Shown: in pieces, positions 24,801 through 33,245 of the stretch
Layout of the letters: the number at the start of each line of letters is the position of its first letter
Position numbering within the stretch: position 1 is the first letter of the stretch
DNA from: Manduca sexta
Taxonomy: Eukaryota; Arthropoda; Insecta; Lepidoptera; Sphingidae
NCBI RefSeq assembly: GCF_014839805.1
Contig: NC_051120.1
Span: forward strand, 7,068,001 to 7,132,000
DNA length: 64,000 nucleotides
Direction: 5' to 3'
Notes under the pieces: model-generated
Database searches by the model: none
What the model was told of the DNA's origin: nothing
The model's input: the letters and a program-made list of their open reading frames with translations, nothing else
Made by a program: the position numbers and the translations under genes

Positions 24801-27800
24801 TTACAATATTAAATTATATCAACAAGCACTTAAAACTTTAATTATAACCCTACAATCAAACACGCAAATGCGCAGTTAAAACAATTAACGAAAGGAAAGT
24901 AATGGTCAAACAAAATATACCGGTTATGGTAGATTTCACCCATTAGAACTAGATGCAAATATAAGTTGGAAATGTCGTGTAAATCTCCGGGTTTATCGAG
25001 CTTAATGCGTGAAACCGAGCTGGAACTCACTTTTTAGAAAGGCGCGTAATTACGTGGGCGCCAATGAGGTTGCATATTTACCTTATCAAATGTGATGAAA
25101 AGAAATTGATGTGTACTTGACGTTGAACAAAGAGTTCTGAGATCATGTAGAAGTTTGTCATACAAAAATTTTGCGCTTCTGTTATGGTTACTCAATCTAC
25201 CGTGAAATAGCAAAACGTCAATTTAAATTCATATTTTTTCCATATAGATTTGCATGTATTTAATGCGAATATAAGCATAATTTCTGTAAATATATTATTT
25301 TTGTATTAATACCTAAGGACGCTCTGACAACTAGTCACAAGGTGATTTCAAAGAAGACAGTGACTTATTTACCAATGGGTAATAACTTTTGAATCACAAA
25401 TTTGGCTATACCTAACTATACTGTTTAATGTCTTTGATATTAAACAAAATATTATGTTCTGTAGTGGCCTTTGTAAGGATTATATTAAATAGGCCGAGTT
25501 ATGGCAAAATGTACTAACTAGTTTTAAACAACATTCGTGGATTGTGTTATTCGTTACAGATGGTTTTTTTTATGTAAAACATTTGTGTGGCTTGATTCAC
25601 ACATACTTTTATATGTCGGATATAAAAAGATCTTGGCGTGTTTTGCTTACTAAACTATCACATTAGGATTAATTGCTTATTAAACAATAATTACTTATGT
25701 ATTTTTGGATAATTTTTGGTTGGTATATTTTTCATAACGGGGTCCAATTGTAAACGACCAATTCTTTTTACATTTAAGTAGCAGTATTTACGCTATAAAA
25801 GCTTTATACCTTTCAAAGTTGCATAACAGAAAGGGTCCCATAACTTATTAAATATTATACATCATAAAAGCACTAAACGTCTTACGCCATCCACGCAAAT
25901 CACCATTTCTACCAGATTCAATTAACTATTAAATAACAACAATAAAACGTTATAGCTGAATTATTAGTTTATGGTTAGATTTCTATCGAAGTCCAACGTT
26001 TCCTGTAAGCATAGGAGTTAACGCCGCGAATAACTTAACAATACGATGATTATTACGATAAATAACAACTGCATTGACGTCGTAAATTCACCTTCCATCA
26101 ATCTATTTTCATGGGGCAAAGGGGATTCCTGATCAGCGGTCGGCAATAGTGCTCATTTTAATAGTGTTTCAGTTGGCTCAGTTAGATTTATAATACTTAT
26201 TGCAAACATATTTCTAAAGTGAACCTTATAACCTTTTCACGGCCACTGGTTCTATTATCGTATCAAACTTAAAAATTATTTAAAAGGGCGATGTAGTGAA
26301 CAAGGAGAAGAGAGATCGATTTAATTGAAAAAAAAAACATATTGTTAAATATAATAAAAAAAAACTTCTAATTCAAGAGAAGTTGTCGAATCTAATTTTT
26401 AAATCCGTCTATCACGTTCAAAATCAAAAATCATTTTTTTTATAACCAAACCTATGATTCACTTTTCCAAGAACATAACGTGGTCCAACAAAGCTCACAC
26501 GATTATCAACAGTCAATAAATAACAAAACAAATGCGTTTTACTGCCGACTTATTCTGATTTACTGTTCTGGGAACACGCAATGCTATCGACTTTGCGATG
26601 TGTGGTGACAGTTTGGAACAAACCATTCTGTGTTGACTTGTATTCTATTATTTTATTGGTGCTTTCTTTTACTCCACAGGGTTCTGGGACAATTGAAAAT
26701 AGTTGTTACATTGGATTTCGTTCTGTTGATTGTTTTGTAGCTACGTTATATTTATTAATATTTATCATCATCAGCCACAGGATGTCCACTGCTTAAAATA
26801 TATGTTATATTAAATAAAACTATTTCTCTGCGTCTGATTTTTCTCTGTATCAATGAAGGTTGCAGTCTTCGAAACCAAGAGAAAATTACAATGAAAAAAA
26901 AATACGAAAAAGAATTTTATTTCGAAGTCTAACATTCGCGTTAACAATTATACGTTATATTGCTGTTATTCTAGAAGATGTTACAGATAAATAATGGCTT
27001 TATCTTAGTAATAGACAACATGTAATGATTACATCTAGTCTCATAAAGGGGTCATAATATTTATTTGTTGGGAAATTATAACCGATTCTTAAAATATTTT
27101 TCCCTATTTATTTAGCGAAAATACTTACGCATGCGACCTCGCCAAAAAGTGATGATATAAAAAAAATCACGCGGGATCTACTTAAACTTTAAACAAAACG
27201 TTAAGTTCTATGGTTCTATGGTGCTATGGTGCAATTAAACTGTTTCAGGTTGTAAATTCAACCACATTTGCCAAAGCGTCGACTTCTGCAGTCGGTTAGT
27301 AGTGACAGTCATTGACGCATTTCCACAATAATAATAATATCAGCCCTGTATTATATACTTGCCCACTACCGAGCACGGACCTCCTCTACTACTGAGAGGG
27401 ATTAGGCCTTAGTCCACCACGCTGGCCTAGTGCGGATTGGTAGACTTCACACACTTTCGAAATTCCCATAGAGAACTTCTCAGATGTGCAGGTTTCCTCA
27501 CGATGTTTTCCTTCACCGTTAAAGCGAACGATAATTCACAAAGAATACACACATGATTTTTAGAAAAGTCAGAGGTGTGTGCCCTTGGGATTTGAACCTG
27601 CGGACATTCGTCTCGGCAGTCCGTTCCACACCCAACTAGGCTATCGCATTTCCACAAGCTTGTCATTAATTAATAAAATACCAAATTCAGTATTCGCAAA
27701 TTCAAATTAATGGTACGTACGCGTTGCATCATTTCTGTTTATGAGAAAGAACTCTAAGCTAGCTTTGTTATCTTCATAGACTTCCTTATGTACTACGTGG

Positions 27801-30578
27801 ATGAATCAGTATACAACACACATGCAATATACATTACCTTTTAAATAAGACCCATGTATTCAAGTTTAAAGACTAATAACATTTGTCTATGAATTTCAAT
27901 ATAAGCAACATTGTTTAAGGTTATAGCTTAAGGTCCATTTTTCATACATTTTGTTTCACCTTTAATCTGGGTAACTAAACAAGTATTGACAAGTAAAGAA
28001 TTTAAATTCACGTCTAGTTAGTGATTAGTTCTCGCAGTTGAAAGAAAAACGTAAAAATAATTAATATGCATGGATATTTCGGCCTTTAAAATTTCGTCGT
28101 ATTAACCCAGATTAAAGGTTTAACAAAATGTATGAAAAATGGACCTTAAGCTATAACCTTAAATGTGGTTGACTATAAGCGCCGGTAATTCATTACAACA
28201 TTTATATGGTAATCTTTTTTTTTATTAAAACGTGCACGGCAAAGTGACCACACTGCAGCTGATGGTAAGTGGAGTGGGGTCCAATAGAATGTCAACTGAC
28301 GAGAGATGATTACCCCTCGACAGTCGACACAATTATGCCGGCTTGTTAGAACTGTATATTCATAGACTGATTCCGAAACACGACACACTTACATGGACCA
28401 CTTTGGCAGGTTTTAACACCTTGTGTACGGTGGTCGGTTTCCGGGCGGAAAATCATTCTAATAAATATATTTAAAAAAATCTTTTCAGTAATAACAGTAA
28501 TTGTCAGGATAAAAGCTTTTTAGTCTTCATTAAACAATGAATCAAATGTTCTTATTATAAATTTTACATTTATCGGTTTATTGTAAGTGGGTTTTAGTGT
28601 ACAAAACTGTGAATTATTTGGCTTGTAGGTGACGTGGCCTCATCGATACTATAGTAGGATCTACTGCAACGTTCGACTACAAACGAATATGTGCACAATC
28701 CACATCAATTTCTCCACAGACCTACATAAAAACTGTATGTCCTATTTACCTATCAATCAAGTAATAAATTCAATTAAAGTATGATAGCTTCACAATGCAG
28801 TGCGCAGAATTTGTACGACTTCGTAAAGGAAAGATTTATTGACAGCGCATTCGCGTCGTGTTTTCGATATTGATGAGATATTGAATCGGAATAACTAACA
28901 GCTCGGTTACACAGCGCGAGGGTGCGTGCGAGTTGGTTTGGTAAGTTACTGGAGAGCACGGTTTTTGGACTTTATATATTGCTGTTAATAATTTAAACTC
29001 GTCTTTCCTTCTGCAAAAATTATGCCCAATATCATCCATCAATAACGAATATTTTCAACAAATATATCAATTTATTTTTCAGATTTTTTTTTCACTCTAT
29101 AGTTTATTGTGAAATGAGAATATTGCATGTGCGCAAGTGTATTTCTGACGATAAGTATGATGTACCGCAGCGGCGAATTCTCTTAATACTATTGGCATTA
29201 GAGCATGTAAAAATAAAATTACTCATTGATATTTATTATAATCGAAACTAACACTTGCTTAATCTACATCCTCATCATCATCATATTGTAGTGTTATTTT
29301 CAAGAATATGTGTATGTGGTTTCATTCATTAACTGAATGTAAAAATGACCCTGTATATTTTTGTTTCCACTCATGTATTGATTTAAAAAAATAATTTCAC
29401 CTGACACAACACAGCTGTCTTCATAACTCAGTAGACGCAAAAGTAACACCCTACAACTCATATAACGCTACATAAATCATAGGTATTCAATATTACGTAG
29501 CTGTACATTTTGACGAGCATGCGAATTCCCGATAGGCTGCCACTATCGGACAGCTACTCGCATTGTGTAACCACACATTCCATAACAACCTTTGACTGTT
29601 TCATTGTTTCACACGATTCAATGTGCGTTTATAGAAATACTGAACTGAGTGCAATAATATTCGTGATCATTATGTATGCCAAATACGAAATGGTAGGTAA
29701 TACGTTCACGAGGTAGATTCAAAAACTAAGTTATTTAAAATTTATTTAAAAGTGTAAACAAAATGTAAATCCGTTATTGGCCTTAAGATAAGTGTATCAG
29801 ATTGTGTCACTCTAGAATTAAGGGCTGTGGATTTTTAAATAAATAAATAAATAAAGTATTAAATAACGCAAGTTTTTGACATTCGCATTCTCTACATGTC
29901 TTCAGCAAGCAAATATTTTGTATATAAAAGTATACAGTAAACAATTCCAACTGCATCGAATTAACTGCGCCAAATATATCGTTTACACCGCGTAATAAGC
30001 TCATGTCCAAACACATAAGTAGCTGAGCAAATTATAAATTTTAAATTGTAGTAACTTTTGTCACCGTATTGACTAAAGTTTACTGTTTACAAGAATAAAT
30101 TTCAGAGACTTTATTTTAAATTATATAGAGATGTGAATATTCCGATTGAACTTATGGTAAAGGACCGTTTTAAGTTTTGAATTAAGTTTAGACCTACTAG
30201 GGTTTACGTAAATGTCGAGTCGGACAAAACTCATCCAACATTTCCAGTACATAGGTAACTCAATAATATCACCTGATCATAAGTATTATAACTATGTCCA
30301 AAAATAAAACTATTTATGACATTTACGTAATCCGTTTACCAAATCATTAAAAAATATACGGTGTTATAAAAAATACTAATCAATTCATGGCTTGATATCT
30401 TCAATTATAATCAGTTAAAAAAATACTAGTTCGTTTATGAACAGAACTTGTTTGTAGATAATAAAGTCGCAATTAGCTCACCTTGTCGATTTATTATCCT
30501 GAAATCATCTTCAGGTAGCTCTCCTTTGCTGAGCGCTGCTAACAGTATTATGGCGGCTATTCCGTATATTGGTCCCAT
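664..30578 (-). CDS. Sema5c: Class-5 transmembrane semaphorin, 17 coding exons, 3' end outside window
   Basis: Spliced reading of 17 minus-strand exons (30482-30578, 20760-20862, 13182-13389, 12749-12903, 12311-12470, 11570-11766, 11096-11257, 10465-10762, 9745-9955, 8095-8250, 6832-7035, 3791-4039, 3519-3601, 3200-3419, 2795-2947, 2035-2184, 664-783) gives 975 codons with GT-AG borders and consistent phase. Order seen: signal peptide, sema domain, PSI, seven TSRs, start of a transmembrane helix. Sema followed by PSI and seven TSRs is diagnostic of class 5. Known role of the family: cell-surface guidance cue signalling with plexins; fly Sema5c works with Plexin A in collective epithelial migration. 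The remaining helix and cytoplasmic tail are missing only because the window ends. The Sema5c name is by domain architecture; orthology was not tested. Confidence 0.93.
1225..1560 (+). repeat. Dispersed repeat family E, interrupted by a MITE
   Basis: Matches 18,345-18,640 almost base for base (ACTACATAGTATAAAACAAA ... TGATTCAAGAGGAAGG ... CATCCATTAAATAGTG). The match breaks exactly at TTAA where the MITE at 1373-1521 is inserted, and resumes after it. Confidence 0.85.
1373..1521. mobile_element. Palindromic MITE with TTAA target duplication (piggyBac-like), copy 1
   Basis: Starts CCATTAAAGCATCGGAATG and ends with its reverse complement; the terminal 39 bp pair with two mismatches. Flanked by TTAA at 1369-1372 and 1522-1525. 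The uninterrupted family E copy near 18,490 has a single TTAA there, an empty site. TTAA duplication is the mark of piggyBac-type transposition. No transposase is present. 149 bp. Confidence 0.85.
2035..2184 (-). CDS. Sema5c: Coding exon 16: thrombospondin type-1 repeat 7
   Basis: Acceptor ATGTTGCAG, donor ACG|GTAACA. Encodes residues 886-935: SEGGWGPWGAWGAC, ERVRRRACAAGACVG and QVARCG. Extremely G+C-rich, in contrast to the AT-rich flanks, so the other frames are also open; only this frame keeps phase with exons 15 and 17 and gives the W-x-x-W motif and cysteines. 150 bp, phase 1 on both sides. Confidence 0.88.
2305..2771. mobile_element. Probable small DNA transposon with terminal inverted repeats in intron 15
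   Basis: Begins TAGGGTTGCCAAC and ends with the exact reverse complement GTTGGCAACCCTA. Outside lie CTCCTCC and CTCCGCC, a possible 7-8 bp target duplication with one mismatch, as in hAT elements. The interior is AT-rich and non-coding. It makes up most of intron 15 and stops 23 bp from the exon 15 donor. Confidence 0.6.
2795..2947 (-). CDS. Sema5c: Coding exon 15: thrombospondin type-1 repeat 6
   Basis: Acceptor TTGTCCAG, donor CAG|GTGGGT. Encodes residues 835-885: GEWSCWSEWSSCSGSCG, HRTRTRACLSSRGC and TVCVPTC, a compact TSR. 153 bp, phase 1 on both sides. A probable DNA transposon ends 23 bp from the donor. Confidence 0.92.
3200..3419 (-). CDS. Sema5c: Coding exon 14: end of TSR 4 and TSR 5
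   Basis: Acceptor TTATTTCAG, donor CTG|GTAAGA. Encodes residues 762-834: LSVAREEERYC closes TSR 4; EGGWEDWEAWEPCSAPCGGG and QTRTRRC with CNTHPC form a canonical TSR 5. Phase 0 to 1. Confidence 0.94.
3519..3601 (-). CDS. Sema5c: Coding exon 13: thrombospondin type-1 repeat 4, middle part
   Basis: Acceptor TTGTAACAG; donor AGT|GTAAAT. Encodes residues 734-761: NTSDGSYTEKRFKFVCKAPS followed by PEQIKVS; class-5 semaphorins have an RYRF-C-KA sequence here. An alternative donor (AAA|GTCAGT) lies 6 bp upstream and would drop V-S; I prefer GTAAAT because the spacing to the next cysteine then matches other class-5 proteins as I recall them. One NTS sequon. Phase 1 to 0. Confidence 0.82.
3791..4039 (-). 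CDS. Sema5c: Coding exon 12: thrombospondin type-1 repeat 3 and start of repeat 4
   Basis: Acceptor TCCTCCAG, donor CTG|GTTAGT. Encodes residues 651-733: VDGGWSPWGPWSPC, GGMRERRRLCGSPAPLHGG, CDMRPC, then TTAWTPW, which opens the degenerate fourth TSR. 249 bp, phase 1 on both sides. Confidence 0.92.
4354..6940 (-). repeat. 129-bp tandem array, about 20 copies, made of half a TSR exon plus splice donor
   Basis: The same 129-bp unit recurs with AGACCC (plus strand) at 4372, 4501, 4630 and so on to 6824. The only differences I see are a C-to-T at 5746 and a C-to-T plus one inserted T at 6520-6522. On the minus strand each unit is 106 bp of TSR-2 coding sequence (from SRRRTC to LPPCP), the donor CAG|GTGGGT, and 23 bp of intron start. 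In the copy farthest from exon 11 the intron part reads TATAAACATGCAAATC, which looks like the original intron; internal copies read TATATATATGCAAG joined back to exon sequence. The unit is in frame (43 codons, no stop). Five of six frames stay open, which explains several apparent ORFs of 700-900 codons here. Confidence 0.97.
6832..7035 (-). CDS. Sema5c: Coding exon 11: thrombospondin type-1 repeat 2, source of the 129-bp array
   Basis: Acceptor TAATTCCAG, donor CCAG|GTGGGT. Encodes residues 583-650: SSISVTNCTVHGGWSAWSAW, CSAPCGIAV, RRRTCSSPEPRHGGRVCVG and CHNLPPCP, a canonical TSR. I chose the first donor met in transcription direction. About 19 further copies of the exon's second half, each with the same donor, follow in the intron, so the true 3' border may vary. 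204 bp, phase 1 at both ends. Confidence 0.85.
7835..7990 (+). repeat. Dispersed repeat family C, copy 1
   Basis: Shares TTCGCCTGATGGTAAGCGAT, ACAAAGTATTGT and GACATGAGATG with the opposite-strand copy at 22,560-22,740. Non-coding. Confidence 0.7.
7991..8070 (-). repeat. LINE-type 3' tail ending in a trinucleotide run
   Basis: Read on the minus strand: ATCATCATCATCGTCAG, GCAGGATGTCCATTGTTAAA and CATGGCC. This is the common lepidopteran tail with ATGTCCACTGCTGAACATAGG; a related piece is at 26,765-26,800. Confidence 0.55.
8095..8250 (-). CDS. Sema5c: Coding exon 10: thrombospondin type-1 repeat 1
   Basis: Acceptor GTTGTTTTAG, donor AAG|GTAAAT. Encodes residues 531-582: VDGGWSAWSDWESC, with the C-mannosylation type W-x-x-W motif, followed by KCRTRRCDNPKPANGGQACK. 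This atypical first repeat has a longer insert between its first cysteines. 156 bp, phase 1 on both sides. A LINE tail in the intron stops about 25 bp from the donor. Confidence 0.93.
9178..9490 (+). mobile_element. tRNA-derived SINE, family A, copy 1
   Basis: Head GCGATAGCCTAGTTGG resembles a Pol III A box and GCAGGTTCAAATCCC a B box, about 40 bp apart as in tRNA genes. The body has CTTTGTGAATTATCGCTT, CAATTCGCACTAGGCCAGCG, GTAGTAGAGGAGG and a tail TACAGGGCTGATATTATTA. Five other copies in this window share the order. Confidence 0.85.
9578..9718. repeat. Poly-T run and AATA-rich repeat tail
   Basis: An uninterrupted run of about 22 T (9578-9599) followed by AT-rich sequence ending in AAATAAATAAATA next to exon 9. 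Probably a small retroelement remnant, type not recognised. Confidence 0.4.
9745..9955 (-). CDS. Sema5c: Coding exon 9: end of sema domain and PSI domain
   Basis: Acceptor GGTCGGCAG, donor CTG|GTAACG. Encodes residues 461-530. The YIGSSSGVVRLGAARC strand closes the propeller; the PSI domain follows with cysteines at about 479, 488, 496 and 505 and the hallmark DPHCGWD. Strongly G+C-rich compared with its introns, giving shadow ORFs on both strands. Ends in phase 1, the first of a run of phase-1 borders. Confidence 0.93.
10465..10762 (-). CDS. Sema5c: Coding exon 8: C-terminal sema domain
   Basis: Acceptor TTATTTCAG, donor ACG|GTGAGT. Encodes residues 361-460: a YHLMYEAVLPISGAPIYKV stretch, RFTHVTVDV, then VAFVATDSGYVLKLAVLPR, matching the last blades of the propeller (family pattern D-V-x-F-x-G-T-D-x-G). 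Longest coding exon. Ends in phase 0. Confidence 0.94.
11096..11257 (-). CDS. Sema5c: Coding exon 7: sema domain
   Basis: Acceptor TTTGTGATCAG, donor TAG|GTAAAT. Encodes residues 307-360 including GSAVCVYNMSDIHAAFEGPY, the conserved S-A-V-C-x-Y-x-M-x-D-I element, and a class-5 style KVQDSRTFTW. One NMS sequon. Ends in phase 2. Confidence 0.95.
11570..11766 (-). CDS. Sema5c: Coding exon 6: sema domain
   Basis: Acceptor CTTTGCAG, donor TAC|GTGAGT. Encodes residues 242-306: IIYSRIARVCKNDSGG, then WSTFLKARLKCLVPGDIPFY, the most recognisable semaphorin block (R-V-C-K-N-D-x-G-G; F-L-K-A-R-L-x-C). Ends in phase 2. Confidence 0.96.
12311..12470 (-). CDS. Sema5c: Coding exon 5: sema domain
   Basis: Acceptor TTTGTACAG, donor AAG|GTATGT. 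Encodes residues 188-241. Visible motifs are LNEPQFVGSFEDDRFVYFVY and REIAVEYMNCGK, typical semaphorin propeller strands (the family pattern is FVGS..., YFFFRE.A.E...CGK). Ends in phase 0. Confidence 0.95.
12749..12903 (-). CDS. Sema5c: Coding exon 4: sema domain
   Basis: Acceptor GTTTTCAG, donor CAG|GTAATT. Encodes residues 137-187: IESINTVSESVTGVALSPYN followed by NVTAVLASNGDYYAGTPTDF, matching the sema propeller motif for a blade ending in a TAICR-type strand. One N-glycosylation sequon (NVT). Ends in phase 2. Confidence 0.94.
13182..13389 (-). CDS. Sema5c: Coding exon 3: sema domain
   Basis: Acceptor TTTTTCTAG, donor GAG|GTTGGT. Encodes residues 67-136, starting DVLYRLSLRGLRELE and containing the semaphorin signature KIFACGTNAFSPICSW, with C-Q-x-K-G-Q preceding it. 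Ends in phase 0. Confidence 0.95.
13866..13990 (-). repeat. Dispersed repeat family H fragment
   Basis: Pattern TTTTATC-TTTTT-CTCCCGAAGTTT ... GATCACGGGG ... AAAAGTCAGTTACAATATCT, shared with 23,870-24,005, 35,048-35,230 and 45,600-45,740. Non-coding. Confidence 0.6.
15626..15950 (-). mobile_element. tRNA-derived SINE, family A, copy 2
   Basis: Reverse-oriented: tail at the left (ATCAACCCTGTGTTATATAC), body with AGTCCACCACACTGACCTAG, head at the right (CGTCACCAAGCTAGGCTATC). Diverged from copy 1. Confidence 0.8.
18345..18640 (+). repeat. Dispersed repeat family E, intact copy
   Basis: Uninterrupted version of the repeat at 1.2 kb; continues into CCGCGCGAAGCCAGAGCG and CGTGCGAAGCCGGGGC. Provides the empty site for the TTAA MITE. 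Probably a Helitron-type or other non-autonomous element; ends not defined. Confidence 0.75.
20760..20862 (-). CDS. Sema5c: Coding exon 2: N-terminal sema domain
   Basis: Acceptor AATTACAG and donor AAG|GTGAGT. With one base from exon 1 it encodes residues 33-66, including FSQLLFDVARDQLIVGAR, the conserved first blade of the sema propeller. It is an isolated 103-bp exon between introns of 9.6 and 7.4 kb; it lies too deep in non-coding DNA to be seen as a long ORF. Ends in phase 2. Confidence 0.92.
21186..21312 (-). repeat. Dispersed repeat family B, partial copy 2
   Basis: Opposite orientation: ATATCCGACCGGATAGCGAC, ACACAAGGTGTTGAAACCCG and GGGATCAGGCTG. Only the part distal to the GAGAGATGATTACC core remains. 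Confidence 0.75.
21457..21724 (+). mobile_element. tRNA-derived SINE, family A, copy 3, internally deleted
   Basis: Well-preserved head (GGCGATAGCCTAGTTGGG, GCAGGTTCAAATCCCAAGGG). A block of about 65 bp that carries GCACTAGGCCAGCG in other copies is missing between GGAATTTC and GGCCTAATCC. The tail runs directly into the TA microsatellite. Confidence 0.85.
21725..21799. repeat. (TA)n microsatellite
   Basis: About 75 bp of uninterrupted TA, apparently expanded from the ATATTATTA tail of the SINE immediately to the left. Likely length-polymorphic. Confidence 0.95.
22560..22740 (-). repeat. Dispersed repeat family C, copy 2
   Basis: Reverse complement relation to 7,835-7,990: CATCTCATGTCTCAACATGG, ACAATACTTTGTATATCAAG and CGCTTACCATCAGGCGAACG. 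A shorter fragment with the same end lies near 59,350. Confidence 0.7.
23145..23420 (+). repeat. Dispersed repeat family G, two tandem units
   Basis: CAGTTCGGAAAG...AGAGAAGAACAGGCAAGAAA appears twice about 120 bp apart, with GTGTTGCTCTTTTCA after each; a diverged single unit is at 38,280-38,470. Both loci start with TTATACATTATTTAGATTCC, so the element has a defined left end. Confidence 0.7.
23870..24005 (-). repeat. Dispersed repeat family H, copy
   Basis: Same order as at 13.9 kb: CGGATTTTATCGCTGTTTTT, CTTCCGTCATTTCGAAAACT, ATAATCACGAGGG, AAAAGTCAAAGTTACAATAT. Confidence 0.6.
27328..27648 (-). mobile_element. tRNA-derived SINE, family A, copy 4
   Basis: Reverse-oriented, near full length and the best preserved: tail ATCAGCCCTGTATTATATAC at left, head with GGGATTTGAACCTGCGGAC (B box) and CCAACTAGGCTATCGC (A box) at right. 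Confidence 0.88.
27915..28162. mobile_element. Inverted-repeat element flanked by TTAA
   Basis: Left GGTTATAGCTTAAGGTCC and onward through CATACATTTTGTTTCACCTT pairs with the reverse complement at right over about 55 bp (ATTAACCCAGATTAAAGG to AGCTATAACC). TTAA lies at both ends (27915-27918, 28159-28162). The internal spacer is AT-rich and non-coding. Confidence 0.75.
28210..28448 (+). repeat. Dispersed repeat family B, copy 3
   Basis: Near full length: GTGCACGGCAAAGTGACC, GGTAAGTGGAGTGGGGTCC, GAGAGATGATTACCCCTCG, CAGTCGACACAATTATGCCG, ACACCTTGTGTACGGTGG. It begins next to the TTAA element. Confidence 0.85.
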
Positions 30579-30603
30579 CCTTCAGCTTATTACTTGATTG
30601 GTT
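30482..30603 (-). CDS. Sema5c: Coding exon 1: short 5' UTR, start codon, signal peptide
   Basis: Acceptor TTGTTGCAG at the 30604 side, 25 nt of UTR, then ATG at 30576-30578. The 32 codons begin MGPIYGIAAIILLAALSKG, a classic signal peptide with a hydrophobic core and a likely cleavage site near residue 19, followed by acidic ELPEDDF leading into the sema domain. Donor AAG|GTGAGC; the exon ends in phase 1. The start is chosen because it is the first in-frame ATG, directly precedes the signal peptide, and the phase fits exon 2. Confidence 0.9.
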
Positions 30604-32639
30604 CTGCAACAAAAAGGATTAAATTCGTATAAAAAATGTATAATTGGTTTCTAATTTACATACATTTAAGTTCATTTTTGCATAGCATGAATTGCAATAT
30701 GTGCAATACTGTGGCGTACTTTATGTCTCAATGGTCATGTATCAGATTACCTTATAATGTGCATATTCATTTACTTATTCAATCTACGTTTATAGTATTA
30801 AGGTTGCATCGGCAAACAAGGATCTTTATGTAACGAGAGCTGGTAGCATATTATAATTTGAATTTTTGAAATTAGAATGATTAAAAACAACTGTTACTGT
30901 ATTCTATGTGATGTCTAATTCTAGTTGTGTTTTGTGTGCAATGGTTTACTAATAAATAAGTGGTTATTTTAATGAAAATCTAGTTTGACTTCACTCTCTA
31001 AACACCCTATAGGTAATACTGCTCTGCAGCACATAGTCTAAGAATGATTGCCTATAGCCCAAGTAATAAACCGTGGGATAACCGACTTTGTAACTAAATA
31101 AAAAAGTACTTTTAAAAATAACATTACCGAAAAGGGCCATAAGAAATTTATTACATAATTTATTCCGGATTTTGCAAATCAACACAAAAATGGTAGGAAT
31201 ACATTAACAACCATTTATGTGCGTGTGCATTTAAATACGCTCAACAAATTACCCACACGCTCTGGTCGATTTTTAATTAACAACTTTTACGTCTTATTTG
31301 CGATCAACTTTCTTTTAAAAACGACGGCCCAATAATTACTCGTTTACACGAAACTAGAATTGCATAGAAATCAATTTGCTTAATAGCCAGTCGAAAGATC
31401 ACAAGCCGGTTTTAACTTTTTAAACATTATCGCCGTCTGTGTCAATGCATGTCCATTTGTCTATCTGTCTGTCGTTCCGTTATCCGGTTTTAGTTGTGAA
31501 GCTTAATGTTCAAGGATTCTTCAAGTGGTCACTGATAGCTCTAGACTCTGTTCTTTTAATATTGAAACATCGTTTTGAATTTAGCAGAAAACCTTGTGAA
31601 CGCTTCATTGCCTGGATTGTAGAGAGTGCTGTCATATTTCAGATGCTGGTTTTAATGGGTTAAGTCTTTATTACTTCATAGCCGGGAATGAAAACAAACT
31701 GTGGAGCCGCAGGCAAAAGCTAGTCAATCATAGAGAACAAATATAAAAGAATAGATCAAAATATATAATAGACGTTGAATCGATTAAAGATCCTTATTTT
31801 AATGTATAACAGAAACCCAAATATAAAAAACAATCAAAATTACTCAAAAGCATTTTCATTTGGCAATTATTCCAGTTGTCTTTATTAAAATAAATAACAA
31901 AAAACTTATACCAATATATTGGTAATGTCACGCCTTGTGCTTACTGCGGTTTCTCTCGGTTTGTTTCCGCATAGGGACTGGTATCGCGGCGATTTATAAT
32001 CCTAAGATTTATTTGCACTGAGCCTATAATTTACGTATTAAACCTCTGCTCGAAGGTAAGGCTAATGTACTGTAGACTTTGTAAAGGATGGTTTAAACAA
32101 TTTTATGTTAATAATTTAGACAGATGTAATAATATAATTTTGTCATAATTTTAGCTTCATATGAACAAAATTTATATTTTCTTTACGATGGAAAAAAATA
32201 GCGTCTCCATGTTTTCTTCTGAAACTAAAAACGGACCTTAATGACAATCATAACAAAGCAGAACTAAATTGGTTTCCCTCTTCTTGTATCATCGAGTTCA
32301 ATAAATAATTCATTATCAAATCAGTGTACATAAAATACATGTGAATTAGAAGTCTATAACGCTAAAAAAGTTTAACTTAAAAGTTTACGTTTACTATAAA
32401 CAATCCTTAAAAGGCAAAATGATAAATAACACCGCAACGAGCGGCTACTTTAGATTCCGAATCGACGTGATGTTTTATTAGTTTTAATTTGACTTAATTG
32501 GTTTACAATCTCTGCTTTGGATATGAACTACTGACTCGTCTATTTTAACCGCGGTATAATTGACCGAGATTGCAGTTAAATATAAACATGTATACTGTTT
32601 TAAGACTGACGATTACAAATATATAATATGATGATGATA

Positions 32640-32823
32640 GGTTTTTAGCAGTAGCGTAGCTTGCAATAGAGAGGCCCTATATGTAAATTTGTTAGGGGCT
32701 CTTCAAGGCAATGCGAACTTTTGGACGTCTGCTTAGTTTCATGCAGGTATGGGCCAAAAGGGGCCCAAAAGCTCGGGACCCCGGTATCACTGATACGGGG
32801 GTACGCTATTAGCTACGCCCCTG
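32640..32823. repeat. GC-richer repeat-like block
   Basis: Starts AGCAGTAGCGTAGCTTGC and ends TAGCTACGCCCCTGGC, so GTAGCGTAGCT and its approximate complement AGCTACGCC bracket it; the interior has GGGGCCCAAAAGCTCGGGAC. Looks like a short non-autonomous element with imperfect inverted ends; single copy in this window. Confidence 0.4.
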
Positions 32824-33245
32824 GCTTTTAGACTCTTTACGTAGTCAGTAGACAAAATATTTTACATCGATTTATAATGTTGCTTCTATTTGAGGAACAG
32901 TTTCAAAGACTTCTTTTTTAATCTGTTTTATCCCACGCAGGGAAAACTTGCCTCTTGTTTTCAATTGAAATCTACCACATCGACTCCTGTGTGTTAATCG
33001 TCAAAGCCTTGTTCTTATGTTGCAAGATAACTGTTTAGCGCATGATATACCAGGTTTCTATAAGTATTGGAAATTTCATACTTTCCACGCAATTTATTCT
33101 AAATACGTCATTAGTATGCAGAATAGTACAAGACGAGACCGCAAAATCTAGAAAATTATAATATGTTAACTTAAGAGAAGTAGGTTTACATCTTGGTTAG
33201 TTAATTGTTGCCAATCTAACGCAACAAGTAAACCTATAGAAATTA

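Larger units (their letters stand above)
20863..30481. other. Long intron between exons 2 and 1 (9.6 kb)
   Basis: No exon with phase-1 borders recognised. Contains many dispersed elements listed separately (families A, B, C, G, H, a TA microsatellite and a TTAA-flanked inverted-repeat element). Two decayed repeats with GCGGCTTCGC heads lie at 22,135-22,375 and 24,415-24,650. Confidence 0.6.
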
